Shown one piece after another: positions 1-8,664 of a DNA stretch of 64,000 bases (position 1 is its first letter; each line of letters opens with the position of its first letter). This stretch comes from Pelagibius sp040217155 (lineage in GTDB: Bacteria; Pseudomonadota; Alphaproteobacteria; Kiloniellales; Kiloniellaceae). The translations under genes and the position numbers were made by a program. Location of the stretch: NCBI GenBank assembly GCA_040217155.1, contig JAVJNS010000004.1, positions 124,001-188,000 of the forward strand, in the 5' to 3' direction. A model generated the notes under the pieces. That model did not search any database. It was not told the DNA's origin and was given only the letters and a program-made list of their open reading frames with translations.

Positions 1-35
1 CACGCCGTCCCCCGATGGAGGCCACCGCGATCCAC

Positions 36-3000
36 TCAATGAAAATCCCGCGACTTGGGCAGCGGATTCACGTCGCGCGGATGGCGGCGCGGGTCGGGCC
101 GCTGATCCCGGCTTGGGCGTTTCACCTCGTCGGCGCGCGCCTGCTCGGCGGTCATCGCCGGGCCCGGCTTCAGGTCGGCGAGGCGGTCGGTCATGTCAAT
201 GAGCTCCTCCGCCACCACGTGAATCACCAGACCCTCGCGCTGCAGCCTGCCGCGCACCGCGAGCAGGCTTGCCTTGAGGACGATGGAGCGGTGGCGTTCG
301 AAAACCGCCGGCCAGATGATGGCGTTGGCGACACCGGTCTCGTCCTCCAGGGTGGCGAAGATGACGCCGCTGGCGCTGCCCGGGCGCTGGCGCACCAGCA
401 CCAGTCCCGCCACCTTCACCTGCCGGCCGGGCTTCATCTCGGCAAGCCGCATGGTCTCGACGATGCCCTCGGCCGCCAGGCTCTCACGCAGGAAGGCCAG
501 GGGATGCGCCTTCAGGGAAAACCGCAGCGCCATGTAGTCGTCGACCACATGCTCGCTCAGGCTCATCGTCGGCAGTGTGGCCTCCGGCTCGGCGCCGCGG
601 TCTTCGATGCCGGCGGCGGCGAAGAGCGGCAGGGGTTCACTGCGCTTGCGTATCCCCGGCAGGCGCTTCACCGCCCAGAGCGCCTCGCGCCGCGCCAGAC
701 CCTGGGAGCGATAGGCATCGGCCCGCGCCAGGGCTTCCAGAGCCAGCGGTTTCAAGCCCGCGCGGCGCCATAACGCCATTGGATCGGAATAACCCTCGCC
801 GCGCTTGGCCAGCAGCGCGAGCGCGTCTTCCTCGGCCAGGCCCTTCACCTGGCGCAGGCCGAGGCGCAGGGCCAAGCCCTCTCCATGACTCGCCGGCTCA
901 AGGGTGCAGTCCCAGCCGCTGGTGTTGACGTCGGGCGCGCGGATCTCGACGCCGTGCTCGCGGGCATCGCGGATCAGTTGCGCCGGCGCGTAGAAGCCCA
1001 TGGGCTGGCTGTTCAGCAGCGCCGCGGCGAAGACCGCCGGATAGTAATGCTTCATCCAGGAGGAGACGTAGACCAGCAGGGCGAAGCTCGCCGCATGGCT
1101 CTCCGGGAAACCGTAGGTGCCGAAGCCCTCGATCTGCTTGAAGCAGCGTTCGGCGAAATCTTGCGCGTAGCCGCGCGCTGCCATGCCGTCGATGAACTTG
1201 TCGCGGAAAGTGTGGATATTGCCGAGACGCTTGAAGGTCGCCATGGCCCGGCGCAGCCGGTCCGCCTCGGCCGGGGTGAAGCCGGCGCCGACGATGGCGA
1301 TCTGCATGGCCTGCTCCTGAAACAGCGGCACCCCGAGAGTCTTTTCCAGGACGCGGCGCAGTGCGTCGGAAGGATAGTCGACCGGCTCCCTGCCGTCGCG
1401 CCGGCGCAGATAGGGGTGCACCATGTCGCCCTGGATCGGCCCGGGCCGCACGATCGCCACTTCGATCACCAGATCGTAGAAAGTCCTCGGCTTGAGGCGC
1501 GGCAGCATGGACATCTGGGCGCGGCTCTCGACCTGAAACACGCCAATGGAATCGGCGCGGCTCAGCATCCCGTAAACCGCCGGATCCTCCGCCGGCACCG
1601 AGGCCAGGGTGAGATCGCGGCCGTAGTGCCGGCGCAGAAGCTCGAAGCCCTTGCGCAGGCAGGTCAGCATGCCCAGCGCCAGGATGTCGACCTTGAGGAT
1701 GCCGAGAGCGTCGAGATCGTCCTTGTCCCACTCGATCACCGTGCGGTCCGCCATGGCCGCGTTCTCGATGGGCACCACTTCGCAGAGCGGGTTCTGGGTC
1801 ATGACGAAACCGCCGACGTGCTGCGACAGGTGGCGCGGGAAGCCGATCAGCATGTGGGTCAGCGCCAGCGCCTGACCGAGGCGGCGGTCGGACGGATCAA
1901 GGCCGATCTCGCGCACCGCGTCTTCCTCCACACCTTCGCGGCTCCAGCCCCAGATGGCGCCCGCCAATGCGGCAATGGTGTCGGCGGAGAGCCCCATGAC
2001 CTTGCCGACCTCGCGCAGAGCGCCGCGCGAGCGGTAGCAGATCACCGTGGCGGTCAGCGCCGTGCGCTCGCGGCCGTATTTCCGGTAGATGTACTGCATA
2101 ACCTCTTCGCGGCGTTCGTGCTCGAAATCCACGTCGATGTCGGGCGGCTCGTTGCGCTCGGCGGAGACGAATCGCTCGAACAGCAGATCCATGCGCGCCG
2201 GATCGACCTCGGTAATGCCGAGACAGAAGCAGACCGCGGAGTTGGCGGCCGAGCCGCGGCCCTGACAGAGAATGCCCTGGCGGCGGGCGAAGCGCACCAC
2301 GTCCTCCACGGTCAGGAAGTAGGGCGCGTAGTCGAGTTGCCCGATGAGATCGAGTTCGTGGCGGACCGCCGCCTTGACCGAGGCCGGCACCCCATCGGGA
2401 TAGCGCCGTTTCGCGCCGAGCCAGGTGAGATGCTCGAGCTCCTGCTGCGGCCCGCGGCCTGCGGTCGTCAGTTCCTCGGGGTAGTCGTGGCGGAGTTCTT
2501 CCAGCGAAAAGCGGCAACGCCGAGCCACCTCAAGGGTGTTCGCCAGGGCCTGCGGATAGGCGCGGAAGAGATGCGCCATGTCCTCCGGCCTTTTGAGATG
2601 GCGCTCGGCATTGGCCTGCAAGCGGTAGCCGGCGTTGTCGATGGTGCAGTGTTCGCGGATGCAGGTGACCACGTCGAGCAGCGGCTTGCGGCTGGCCGCG
2701 TGCAGGCACACGTCGTTGCAGGCGACAAGCCCGGCGCCGGTCTTTCCCGCCAGCTTTGCCAGCGCCGCCAGGCGCCGTGCGTCGTCGCCCCGATAGAGCG
2801 CCCGCGCGCCCAGAAAGACATCGCCCGGGAAGACCTCGGCCAGCCGCCGCAGGCCCGCCGCCATCATGTTGTCGGCGCCCTCTTCTGCCGGCAACACCAC
2901 GAAGACCTGACCCTCGCCCTCCGCAATCGCTTCCTCCAGGGTGAAAAAGCACTCCCCCTTGGACGCACGGCGCTTGCCCAGGGTGAGCAGGCGGCAGAGC

Positions 3001-3284
3001 CGCGCGTAGGCGGCGCGGTCCTTCGGAAAGCACAGCAGTTCTGGCCCGTCCGTTGGAACGAGGCGGGCGCCGACGATCAACTGGAGGCCGACCTCCTTCG
3101 CCGCGACATGGGCGCGCACCACGCCGGCCAGGGAATTGCGGTCGGCAATGGCCACCGCCGGCAGGCCGAGCACGGCCGCGCCCAGCACCAGTTCCTCCGG
3201 GTGCGAGCCGGCGCGCAGGAAGGAATAGTTGCTGGTCACCTCCAGGGGAACGTAGGAGGGGGTATTACCGTCCCGCGTCTTCAC
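36..3284 (-). CDS. dnaE2: Error-prone DNA polymerase DnaE2 (ImuC)
   Basis: C-family DNA polymerase III alpha subunit of the damage-inducible type, the catalytic member of the ImuA-ImuB-DnaE2 translesion mutasome. The 1082-residue length fits DnaE2 rather than the longer replicative DnaE. The N-terminal PHP domain opens with SNYSFLRAGSHPEEL. The palm carries GRGSAANSAVCFCLG and, near residue 380, PDIDVDFEHERREEV with the catalytic aspartates. A finger-domain FPESHAASFALLVY motif follows, and a C-terminal OB fold (VKVAGLVLVRQRPG) ends the protein. It starts 12 bases after imuB and is the last gene of the operon, so it should be induced from the LexA site upstream of imuA. Family and operon context are unambiguous. 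Confidence 0.97.
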   Translation of the reverse strand: MKTRDGNTPSYVPLEVTSNYSFLRAGSHPEELVLGAAVLGLPAVAIADRNSLAGVVRAHVAAKEVGLQLIVGARLVPTDGPELLCFPKDRAAYARLCRLLTLGKRRASKGECFFTLEEAIAEGEGQVFVVLPAEEGADNMMAAGLRRLAEVFPGDVFLGARALYRGDDARRLAALAKLAGKTGAGLVACNDVCLHAASRKPLLDVVTCIREHCTIDNAGYRLQANAERHLKRPEDMAHLFRAYPQALANTLEVARRCRFSLEELRHDYPEELTTAGRGPQQELEHLTWLGAKRRYPDGVPASVKAAVRHELDLIGQLDYAPYFLTVEDVVRFARRQGILCQGRGSAANSAVCFCLGITEVDPARMDLLFERFVSAERNEPPDIDVDFEHERREEVMQYIYRKYGRERTALTATVICYRSRGALREVGKVMGLSADTIAALAGAIWGWSREGVEEDAVREIGLDPSDRRLGQALALTHMLIGFPRHLSQHVGGFVMTQNPLCEVVPIENAAMADRTVIEWDKDDLDALGILKVDILALGMLTCLRKGFELLRRHYGRDLTLASVPAEDPAVYGMLSRADSIGVFQVESRAQMSMLPRLKPRTFYDLVIEVAIVRPGPIQGDMVHPYLRRRDGREPVDYPSDALRRVLEKTLGVPLFQEQAMQIAIVGAGFTPAEADRLRRAMATFKRLGNIHTFRDKFIDGMAARGYAQDFAERCFKQIEGFGTYGFPESHAASFALLVYVSSWMKHYYPAVFAAALLNSQPMGFYAPAQLIRDAREHGVEIRAPDVNTSGWDCTLEPASHGEGLALRLGLRQVKGLAEEDALALLAKRGEGYSDPMALWRRAGLKPLALEALARADAYRSQGLARREALWAVKRLPGIRKRSEPLPLFAAAGIEDRGAEPEATLPTMSLSEHVVDDYMALRFSLKAHPLAFLRESLAAEGIVETMRLAEMKPGRQVKVAGLVLVRQRPGSASGVIFATLEDETGVANAIIWPAVFERHRSIVLKASLLAVRGRLQREGLVIHVVAEELIDMTDRLADLKPGPAMTAEQARADEVKRPSRDQRPDPRRHPRDVNPLPKSRDFH

Positions 3285-3296
3285 GGCACCAGCCCC

Positions 3297-4952
3297 TCAC
3301 CCGAACAGTCCGTGCAGGAACCAGCGGCCCTCGCTGCGGTAGAGCCAGTAGCGGCGGCCGTCTTCGTCCTCGACGCGGAAGTAGTCGCGCGGCGGCGCGT
3401 CGCCGGCCTCGGGGTCGGCCTGCCACCACTCGCCGAGCAGGCGCTCGGGTCCCTCGGCGCGCACCACCTGATGCAGCATCCGGCGCCAACGGAACTGCGC
3501 CGGGGGATAGTCGGGCAGCAGGGAGACCGCCTCCACCGGTTCCGGCCGCGCCAGCAGGCGCAGGGGGCGGAGCTTCGGGTGAGGCGTCCCGCGCCAATCG
3601 TCATTGGTTTCCCTGCCCAGCGTCTTTTCACCCCCTGGCCTCTCGCTCCCTGGCCCCTCGCCGCCGGCGGCCGTCAGGGCGAAGGCGCGCTCCGGCAGGT
3701 GACTCTCGCGCCGCCGCGGCCGGCGCACGGCGCCGAGGCCGAGACGGCTGCCGAGGCGGTCGACCAGTTCAGGGATGTTTCGCGCACCCTCTGCGGCACC
3801 GGCCGGGGACTCTTCGCGCCGCAGGGCCATCTGCTGCGCCGCCAGCGGCGCGGTGAGGAGGGCACCCAGAGTCATCACCTCGATGCCGAAGCCGGGGTCG
3901 AGCTGGGGCAGCTTCTCGGTGAAGAGGCGTCGCAGATGCCGGGCATCGCGGCTCGGCCGGCTGACGCCGAGGGTGAGGCGCTGCAGGCTGCCGTCACTGC
4001 GGTAGGCGATCAGTTCCAACTGCCGGGCGCCACGCCCGGCGCGGACCAACTCGCGGCAGAGATGAGCGAGCAGCAGGCCGGTGGCGCGGGCGATGTCCTC
4101 GGCGTCGCTGACCGGCTCGGCGAAGATCTGCCGCGTCAGGTAGGCGGCCGGTGGCTGGCGCGGCGACAGGCTCTCCGGCTCGCTGCCCATGGCCTGGGCC
4201 AGACGACGCACCGCCAGCGCACCGAAACGCGGCGTCAGCACCGCCGGCGTGAGGTCGTACAGACCCTCGATGCGCCTGAGCCCCAGGCGCTCCATCAGTT
4301 CCACCGTGGCCGCGGACAGGCGCAGGGCCGCCGGCGGCAGCGGTGCCAGGGCGGCACGCTGGCACCCCGCCAGCACGACGACGCAGGGATGCGCGGCGGA
4401 GGTGGCGAAGCGCGCCATCGCCCAGGCGGTGCCGAGATTGTCAGCCAGGGCCGCGCGCGCCGTGTAGCCAAAAGCAACGAGGCGCGCCTGCAGGTCCTCC
4501 AGCAGATTGCGCTCGCCGCCGAAGAGGTGGCAGCAGCCGGAAACATCGAGCAGCACCCCGGCGGCCCCGCCCGGCCCCTTGCCCTCTCCCTCCGCCGTGG
4601 AGTCGGGCGCCGCCCAGGGCGTATAGCGGGCACACCAGGCCGCCAGAGCGGCGATGGCGCGGGCGTCGGCCGCTGTGTCATGGGGCACGGTGACGAGGCC
4701 GGGCAGCAGCGCGCGCGCCTCGGCCAGCGGCAGGCCGGGCGCGAGGCCCCCGGCCTCGGCGGCGGCATTCACCGCGGCGAGGATCAGGCGACCCTTGTCC
4801 TCGGCGATCAGCGCCAGCGCCTGCGACTCTTCAGACGGCTTGCCGGAAATCGATGAGTTCGCCGGCGGCCCCTGTTGGCGGCTTTGCCGGCGGCTGCGCT
4901 GCCAACGATCGGTCGCAAAGCGCGGGAGCCAGAGAGAAACCACACGCCGCAT
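3297..4952 (-). CDS. imuB: ImuB, catalytically inactive Y-family polymerase homologue
   Basis: Bridging subunit of the mutasome: ImuB links DnaE2 to the beta clamp and to ImuA. I chose the start at MRRVVSLWLPRFATDRW, the usual ImuB N-terminus; 34 more in-frame codons upstream lie inside imuA and look like non-coding extension. The first strand reads LWLPRF where active Y-family polymerases carry acidic metal ligands, so it is expected to lack polymerase activity, as known for ImuB. The C-terminus ends WFLHGLFG, a typical family ending. It overlaps the 3' end of imuA by about 120 bases, suggesting translational coupling. About 551 residues. Confidence 0.94.
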   Translation of the reverse strand: MRRVVSLWLPRFATDRWQRSRRQSRQQGPPANSSISGKPSEESQALALIAEDKGRLILAAVNAAAEAGGLAPGLPLAEARALLPGLVTVPHDTAADARAIAALAAWCARYTPWAAPDSTAEGEGKGPGGAAGVLLDVSGCCHLFGGERNLLEDLQARLVAFGYTARAALADNLGTAWAMARFATSAAHPCVVVLAGCQRAALAPLPPAALRLSAATVELMERLGLRRIEGLYDLTPAVLTPRFGALAVRRLAQAMGSEPESLSPRQPPAAYLTRQIFAEPVSDAEDIARATGLLLAHLCRELVRAGRGARQLELIAYRSDGSLQRLTLGVSRPSRDARHLRRLFTEKLPQLDPGFGIEVMTLGALLTAPLAAQQMALRREESPAGAAEGARNIPELVDRLGSRLGLGAVRRPRRRESHLPERAFALTAAGGEGPGSERPGGEKTLGRETNDDWRGTPHPKLRPLRLLARPEPVEAVSLLPDYPPAQFRWRRMLHQVVRAEGPERLLGEWWQADPEAGDAPPRDYFRVEDEDGRRYWLYRSEGRWFLHGLFG

Positions 4953-5667
4953 CGTCCCACTCCACTTGCCAAGATCCCGGCGCCGCCCCGCGGCAGCGCA
5001 GGAGGTCGAGCCGCCACCGCGGGCGGCCGATGAAAGCCGCGCCGAGACCGTCATCCTCTGCGCCTCGCGAAGGCGCCGCCGTCACCCGCCAGCGGCTGAG
5101 CGCGGCGCTGGCCGCACGGTCCTGGCGCAGAGGGCGGAAGCGGCGATGCAGAGCCAAGGCGGTGACGCCGCCTTCCGCATCATGCCGGGTCGCTTCCGCG
5201 GCCAATTGCAGGCGCCGCCCGGCCAGGCGGTCGAGCCCCTCGACCTCCCCCACCACGGCGGCGAGGCGGCGGCAGCGCAGCCCCTCCTCCATGGCCCAGA
5301 GCACTTCGTGGTCGCTCCTGGCCCGCACCAGCAGGAAGCGGCCGGGATCGAGCCCCTGCCCGGCCAGCGCCGGGGGATAGAGATCGTCGTGACGCGAGAC
5401 CCAGAGAATTTTTCCGGCGCCCGGAAAAGCCCGCTCGAGGCGCGCCAGCAAGGCGAGGCAGAAGCCCAGTGTCACGCCGTCATCCCACTCCGCGCGCTCC
5501 CCCTCGATCTCGTGCAGGGCGCCGAGCGGCAGGCCGCCGCCGGGCAGCGCTTCGTCCAGCGCGGCGAGGCCGAGCGGCGCCACGGCGCGTAGTTTCCCGG
5601 CGCCCACCCCCTGCTCCAGGCGCCGCACCTGGTTGCGCAGCGCGGCGAGGCCCGCCGGGCTGGCCAT
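4831..5667 (-). CDS. imuA: ImuA, SulA/RecA-like mutasome accessory protein
   Basis: First gene of the imuA-imuB-dnaE2 cassette. The start at MASPAGLAALRNQVRRLEQG gives 278 residues, close to family length. An upstream in-frame ATG at 5781 would add 38 residues of low-complexity Arg/Pro/Ala sequence and is less likely. The fold is recognised from LDEALPGGGLPLGALHEIEG near the N-terminus, which resembles the region before the RecA/SulA-type core. ImuA interacts with RecA and ImuB in studied alphaproteobacteria. It overlaps imuB, and the SOS box lies 160 bases upstream of the chosen start, or about 47 bases upstream of the alternative. Confidence 0.88.
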   Translation of the reverse strand: MASPAGLAALRNQVRRLEQGVGAGKLRAVAPLGLAALDEALPGGGLPLGALHEIEGERAEWDDGVTLGFCLALLARLERAFPGAGKILWVSRHDDLYPPALAGQGLDPGRFLLVRARSDHEVLWAMEEGLRCRRLAAVVGEVEGLDRLAGRRLQLAAEATRHDAEGGVTALALHRRFRPLRQDRAASAALSRWRVTAAPSRGAEDDGLGAAFIGRPRWRLDLLRCRGAAPGSWQVEWDDAACGFSLAPALCDRSLAAQPPAKPPTGAAGELIDFRQAV

Positions 5668-5827
5668 GGCTGGGCTGGCCGGGCCGCGCGCGGCGGCCCC
5701 GCGCGGAGGCACCAGCCCGGCGCCGGAAAGCCCGGAAAACCGGCTTTGGCCATGCCCTTTCTCGCAGACAGCAGGGGACATCGACGACCCTTTGGCCCGG
5801 GCCTTCAGCCCAGGGGTAAAGAAATTT

Positions 5828-5842
5828 GTTCGCTTTTTGTTC
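5828..5842 (-). promoter_or_regulatory. LexA operator (SOS box) of the imuA-imuB-dnaE2 operon
   Basis: The sequence GTTCGCTTTTTGTTC is an exact GTTC-N7-GTTC direct repeat, the LexA recognition sequence of alphaproteobacteria (GAAC-N7-GAAC on the coding strand of imuA). It lies in the gap between imuA and the divergent MarR-family gene, in AT-rich DNA suited to a promoter. By family knowledge this predicts LexA repression of the mutasome and induction by DNA damage. The rest of the 5668-5986 gap shows no open reading frame I trust. Confidence 0.9.
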
Positions 5843-5986
5843 TATAAAAACCGAGCGCGAGAGTCAAGGTTGGGGATGGGCTAGCAGTCTCATATGAGGC
5901 GGCGCGGCGGTCGTGGCCGAGCAAACCCGACAAGAAACCGGCCAGCCCCCTTGAACATATGCCTTTGAAATCTCCAAAAAAAAATT

Positions 5987-6021
5987 ATGCTTCATGCATG
6001 AACAGTCTATTCATGAAGCAT
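5987..6021. promoter_or_regulatory. Palindromic operator upstream of the MarR/OhrR-like gene
   Basis: A perfect 10-base inverted repeat, ATGCTTCATG (5987-5996) and CATGAAGCAT (6012-6021), is separated by 15 bases. A second nested palindrome TTCATGCATGAA sits at 5991-6002. It ends 20 bases before the ATG of the MarR-family gene and follows an A-rich tract, so it probably overlaps the promoter. MarR-family proteins bind such palindromes in their own promoters, so autoregulation is inferred. Confidence 0.75.
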
Positions 6022-6041
6022 TTTGCGGAACACGATCAGCC

Positions 6042-6524
6042 ATGGCGTCCCCTTCCTCTCTCGACCTGGAGCAGCAGCTCTGCTTCGCCCTCTACGCCGC
6101 CTCCAACGAACTGGTGCGCGCCTATCGCCCCCTGCTCGCCGAGATCGGCCTGACCTATCCGCAATACCTGGTGATGCTCGTCTTGTGGCAGGACGGCGCG
6201 CAGAACCTCAGCGCCATCGCAAAGCGCCTGCGCTTGTCGCCGAATGCCATTACCCCGCTCGTCGATCGTCTGGAACAAGGCAAACTCGTCCGCCGGTACC
6301 TGAAAGCAGGTGACCGGCGGCAGACGCTGCTCATACCCACCGCCAAGGGCAAAGAATTAAAGTCGAGTGCCGCGGCCGTGCGTGCCGAAGTGGCTTGCAA
6401 GACCGGCCTGTCGGAAACGGCCATGGAACAATTGATCGGCGAGATCGGGCAGCTGCTGGCACAGATGGACGATCACACACCCGGCGCACCAAGCGACAAC
6501 AGGCAGAAGGTCCCGGCTGGCTGA
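6042..6524 (+). CDS. MarR-family transcriptional regulator, OhrR-like
   Basis: A 160-residue winged-helix repressor. The N-terminal stretch LCFALYAASNELVRAYRPLL with LTYPQYLVMLVLW matches OhrR-type organic-peroxide sensors, and Cys14 sits where OhrR carries its peroxide-reactive cysteine. The recognition region AKRLRLSPNAITPLVDRLE and wing follow. The start is MASPSSLDLEQQ; an upstream ATG at 5994 falls inside the operator palindrome. No ohr peroxidase gene is adjacent. Instead a glutathione S-transferase follows 41 bases downstream, which suggests a thiol or electrophile detoxification regulon. The ligand is inferred. Confidence 0.88.
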   Translation: MASPSSLDLEQQLCFALYAASNELVRAYRPLLAEIGLTYPQYLVMLVLWQDGAQNLSAIAKRLRLSPNAITPLVDRLEQGKLVRRYLKAGDRRQTLLIPTAKGKELKSSAAAVRAEVACKTGLSETAMEQLIGEIGQLLAQMDDHTPGAPSDNRQKVPAG

Positions 6525-6565
6525 ACTTCAACAAAGCAACAACCCACATCGACAGGGAGACTCCC

Positions 6566-7201
6566 ATGCCAGACAAACCCATACTCTATGGCTTCGACGG
6601 CTCTACTTACGTCCGCACGGTCCGCATGGTTCTGGCCGACAAGGGCGCAGACTATGACCAGGTCCACGTCAACGTCCTGGAGGGCGAACCGCGACAGCCC
6701 GAACACCTGGCGCGGCATCCCTTCGGCAAGGTTCCCGTCCTCGACATCAACGGGCGCCGCATCCGTGAAACCGACGCGATCTGCCGATATCTGGATGAAG
6801 TTCTGCCCGGCCCCTCACTGATCCCGGACAACGCGGAAGATCGGGCACGCATGTCGGAAGCGATCGGGCACATCAACAGCTACGGCTACGGCGCTCTCAT
6901 AGGCATTGCCGGATACCACCTCTTCCCCGACTTCATCGGCGGGCAGAATGAGGACGCGCGGGCCGCCTGTCTCGAGAACAGCCTGAAGCTGCTCAAGCTC
7001 CTCATGGAGATCCGCGGGGACAGTGCCTGGCTGGCCGGCGACAAACCGAGCCTCGCCGACTACTTCCTCGGGCCGATACTGTTCTACATCTCGCTGACGC
7101 CCGATGCCGACAAGTTGCTGACTCTGCCTGGCGTCTCGGAGTGGTGGAGCGCCATGAACGACATCGAAAACTTCAAGGCGACCGAGCCCGATCTCGGCTA
7201 G
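6566..7201 (+). CDS. Glutathione S-transferase family protein
   Basis: A cytosolic GST of 211 residues. The N-terminal thioredoxin-like domain has LYGFDGSTYVRTVRMVL, with a candidate Ser/Thr/Tyr activating residue, and GKVPVLDINGRRIRETDAI, which contains the cis-proline and the glutathione gamma-glutamyl site. The helical C-terminal domain includes DSAWLAGDKPSLADYFLGPI, the N-capping-box region. The gene has a GGGAG ribosome-binding site and lies just after the OhrR-like regulator, so it is a likely target. It probably conjugates or reduces electrophiles or peroxides with glutathione; the substrate is unknown. Confidence 0.92.
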   Translation: MPDKPILYGFDGSTYVRTVRMVLADKGADYDQVHVNVLEGEPRQPEHLARHPFGKVPVLDINGRRIRETDAICRYLDEVLPGPSLIPDNAEDRARMSEAIGHINSYGYGALIGIAGYHLFPDFIGGQNEDARAACLENSLKLLKLLMEIRGDSAWLAGDKPSLADYFLGPILFYISLTPDADKLLTLPGVSEWWSAMNDIENFKATEPDLG

Positions 7202-7237
7202 CGAAACGACGAGCTACCGCAAAGAGAGACTCTGAAT

Positions 7238-7528
7238 ATGGAGACAAGCGAATTCGAAGCCTTGCTGCGCGCGGAAGGATACGACGTCCTGGTCCGGAAA
7301 CTGGATGCCGATATGGTGGTCCCGGAACACGAACACGCCTGGGACGTTTATGCTCTGATTCTCGAAGGTGAGTTCACGATCACCACCGGAACCGGCAACA
7401 CAACCCACCGCGCCGGCGACACCTTCCGCCTCGCCGCCGGCGTCCGCCATCGCGAACGCCATGGGCCCGACGGCGTCCGCTTATTGTTGGGGCGGCGGCA
7501 GACGAAAACGTCCGAGGGCAACGAATAG
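7238..7528 (+). CDS. Small single-domain cupin protein
   Basis: A 96-residue protein consisting of one cupin barrel. Metal-ligand candidates are the His-x-His in VPEHEHAWDVYALILEGEF and a late His in AAGVRHRE, the two cupin motifs, with GDTFRLAAG between them. There is no signal peptide or membrane segment. It follows the GST by 36 bases on the same strand behind an AAAGAGAG ribosome-binding site, so the three genes probably form one transcription unit. Single cupins of this kind may be metal-dependent oxygenases, isomerases or ligand sensors; nothing here decides which. Confidence 0.82.
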   Translation: METSEFEALLRAEGYDVLVRKLDADMVVPEHEHAWDVYALILEGEFTITTGTGNTTHRAGDTFRLAAGVRHRERHGPDGVRLLLGRRQTKTSEGNE

Positions 7529-7591
7529 CGTACAGTGCCGATGCTCAATCCCTTGACCGGCAACAGGCACGCCTAATCCCCGGGGCGAGGT

Positions 7592-7795
7592 CTACTGGGT
7601 TTCCGTCGCGACCGCGTCGAGTCCGACGTTGATGTTTCCGAAGAGCTCGCCGAGAAACCCGCCGATCTCCGGCATCACGAAGCCGATGCCGAGCGAGACC
7701 AGGGTGATGATGATGGCATAGTCGACGAAACTGCCGCCGCTCTCGTCCTTGATCAACACCTGAAACTGCCGAACGGCGGAGACGAAAACGGTCAT
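7592..7795 (-). CDS. Flp/Fap-type (type IVb) pilin-like protein
   Basis: A 67-residue protein with the layout of Flp pilins: a short charged leader (MTVFVSAVRQFQVLIKDESG), a processing-like Gly-Gly site, then a hydrophobic helix beginning SFVDYAIIITLVSLGIGF. Flp pilins are normally cut after Gly in G-xxxx-Glu-Tyr; here the pair is Asp-Tyr, a conservative change. No cpa/tad assembly gene is in the window, so this is an orphan copy. It starts 4 bases after the membrane-protein gene upstream, so the two are co-transcribed. Confidence 0.78.
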   Translation of the reverse strand: MTVFVSAVRQFQVLIKDESGGSFVDYAIIITLVSLGIGFVMPEIGGFLGELFGNINVGLDAVATETQ

Positions 7796-7799
7796 CGCC

Positions 7800-8174
7800 T
7801 TACCCTCCGAACACCAGCGTGCGCAGGGCGTAGCCGGAAGCCAAGCCCAGCGCGGCAAGTATGGCCAGAACCGCGAGGTTTCCAGGAGTATGCAGTGGAT
7901 GCTTCTGGCGTTCCACCGCGCGCCGCGCGCCATTGCGGCGCTCACGCCCGGCGAGAATGACCAGGTAAGCGAAACCAAAAAGCGTCACCCGCAGATTGAT
8001 CACATGGCGCGTCGGATTGTTGGCATCGAGAGCAGCGTCCAGCGCGGCAAGCTGCGCCTCGCTGAGCCCGGCGCGGGTACCCTCGGGCAGGCGGGCGAGC
8101 ACACGCCCCAAGGCGGGCGACGGCGCGTGCCCGCCCTGCGATCCGGCGTCCAGATAGTCAGCCTGAAGGTTCAT
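7800..8174 (-). CDS. Small membrane protein encoded with the Flp-like pilin
   Basis: Not assigned to a family. The start at MNLQADYLDAGSQGG gives 124 residues; an in-frame ATG at 8258 would add 28 unlikely residues. A soluble N-terminal half, with a helical stretch LSEAQLAALDAALDANNPTRH, precedes two membrane segments, about residues 64-81 (VINLRVTLFGFAYLVILAG) and about 97-120 (LAVLAILAALGLASGYAL), split by an Arg-rich loop. The stop lies 4 bases before the pilin start. A role in pilin anchoring or assembly is only a guess from position. Confidence 0.65.
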   Translation of the reverse strand: MNLQADYLDAGSQGGHAPSPALGRVLARLPEGTRAGLSEAQLAALDAALDANNPTRHVINLRVTLFGFAYLVILAGRERRNGARRAVERQKHPLHTPGNLAVLAILAALGLASGYALRTLVFGG

Positions 8175-8664
8175 CCAAAGGCACTCCGATCCGATAGAAG
8201 CAGAGTGCCGCCGATGTATTAAGGACTGGTATATTCCTGATTGAACGGCTTGGGGCATGATCGCCGCGCGCGATCAGGGACTTCGGTGATCTCAAATCAG
8301 CGACTGGTATGGCGCCGAATGGAGCCGGAAGCCGCCCCAGCGCCTGTCGCCGCCAATCTTTTTTTTGGAACGGCGGCAAGGTTCGGCATCGCAGATCCTC
8401 CCGTCCATCTTTTTGGAGACGATAGGCGCAGCGAGCCTGTTCCCAAAAGTCCTCGTTCATGGTCCTGCCACGCACCCACGGTTCACCCTCTGGCTGAATC
8501 GTCAATGCGAGAACAGCTCCCGGTACCCAAACCACGGCACTGAACATTGCTGCACGCCCGAATAAAAGCGGCACTTTCGAAAATCACACCTTAGTTGAAA
8601 CTCAACGTTAAGATTAAGAGCGGCAGAATGGCTTTGTCGACTAAGACCCTGTCTCCATCGTCGC
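8175..8664. other. Intergenic region between divergent genes, no gene supported
   Basis: About 490 bases of lower GC content than the surroundings lie between the membrane-protein gene (minus) and the response-regulator gene (plus). A run of eight T (8359-8366) occurs in it. Open frames here lack convincing codon usage. It probably holds the promoters of both flanking units, but I cannot name a -35/-10 pair with confidence. Confidence 0.4.

Noticed and set aside
885..4856. Very long open frame on the plus strand opposite dnaE2 and imuB (about 1323 codons).
   Set aside because: It is the antisense shadow of two clear genes in GC-rich DNA, where stop codons are rare. Its product is Arg/Ala/Gly/His-rich with no motif.
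8158..8574. Minus-strand open frame with a plausible start (MNEDFWEQARCAYRL).
   Set aside because: The first 40 codons look fair, but the rest has mixed codon use, overlaps the start of the membrane-protein gene and matches no family. Not supported as a gene.
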